Assembly (NCBI RefSeq): GCF_937997465.1
Contig: NZ_CALKTQ010000034.1
Location: 1-5,938 of the forward strand
Reading direction: 5' to 3'
DNA from: an uncultured Campylobacter sp.
GTDB taxonomy: Bacteria; Campylobacterota; Campylobacteria; Campylobacterales; Campylobacteraceae
DNA length: 5,938 bases
In this document: one piece after another, positions 5,887 to 5,938 of the stretch
Position numbering within the stretch: the stretch's first letter is position 1
Layout: each line of letters begins with the position of its first letter
Notes under the pieces: model-generated
What the model was told of the DNA's origin: nothing
The model's input: only the letters and a program-made list of their open reading frames with translations
Database searches by the model: none
Program-made: the position numbers and the translations under genes

Positions 5887-5938
5887 ACGGCGGATTTTAG
5901 AATAAATTTTTCTGCGCCCGCCGCAGTCACGGACGACC
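5887..5938. other. Non-coding tail with GC-rich inverted repeats
   Basis: No gene is supported here. CGGCGG at 5888-5893 is complementary to CCGCCG at 5918-5923, and CTGCG at 5912-5916 to CGCAG at 5922-5926 with a 5-base loop. Neither is followed by a U tract on the plus strand within the window, so a terminator for the DUF2130 gene is not demonstrated. Confidence 0.35.

Noticed and set aside
5912..5926. GC hairpin as rho-independent terminator of the DUF2130 gene
   Set aside because: The stem is only 5 bases and the T run precedes rather than follows it on the plus strand, so it does not qualify.
5628..5930. Minus-strand open frame of 100 codons at the right end
   Set aside because: It is mostly antisense to the conserved C-terminal helices of the DUF2130 protein, and its product shows no recognisable motif.
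1..5938. CRISPR array, insertion sequence, tRNA or rRNA
   Set aside because: I saw no regularly spaced repeats, transposase, terminal inverted repeats, or RNA gene sequences; the window is densely packed with ordinary genes.

Overview
The window looks like chromosomal DNA from a Campylobacter-type epsilonproteobacterium. The evidence is moderate GC content with very AT-rich intergenic DNA, frequent CTA and TTA leucine codons, recurring AAATTTA motifs, and promoter-like sites with T-rich stretches but no clear -35 box. The GC content looks high for C. jejuni and would fit the higher-GC oral Campylobacter group (concisus, curvus, rectus, showae). That placement is an inference, not something read directly from a marker gene.

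Left two-thirds (1-3007, all minus strand): a polar amino acid ABC importer operon. In transcription order it encodes a HisM/GlnP-type permease, a GlnQ-type ATPase, a lipoprotein-type solute-binding protein, and a second, paralogous solute-binding protein with an ordinary signal peptide. The second binding protein runs off the left edge of the window. The first three genes overlap or sit 12 bases apart. The two binding-protein genes are separated by 60 bases holding two adjacent hairpins. With one permease gene, the membrane channel is probably a homodimer fed by two binding proteins.

Middle (3008-3147): a 140-base AT-rich divergent promoter region serving the ABC operon leftwards and putP rightwards.

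Right third (3148-5886, plus strand): putP, a sodium/proline symporter, followed with no gap (TAA then ATG) by a gene for a DUF2130-family protein. That protein has an N-terminal CxxC, a long charged coiled coil, and a C-terminal domain that resembles a PD-(D/E)XK nuclease fold. The last 52 bases hold no gene that I can see.

The theme of the window is amino acid uptake: two systems transcribed away from each other, with a poorly characterised coiled-coil protein attached to the proline symporter gene. I see no mobile element, CRISPR array, tRNA or rRNA, and no clear new multi-gene system. The most interesting items are the DUF2130 protein and its coupling to putP, and the tandem binding-protein pair with its structured spacer.
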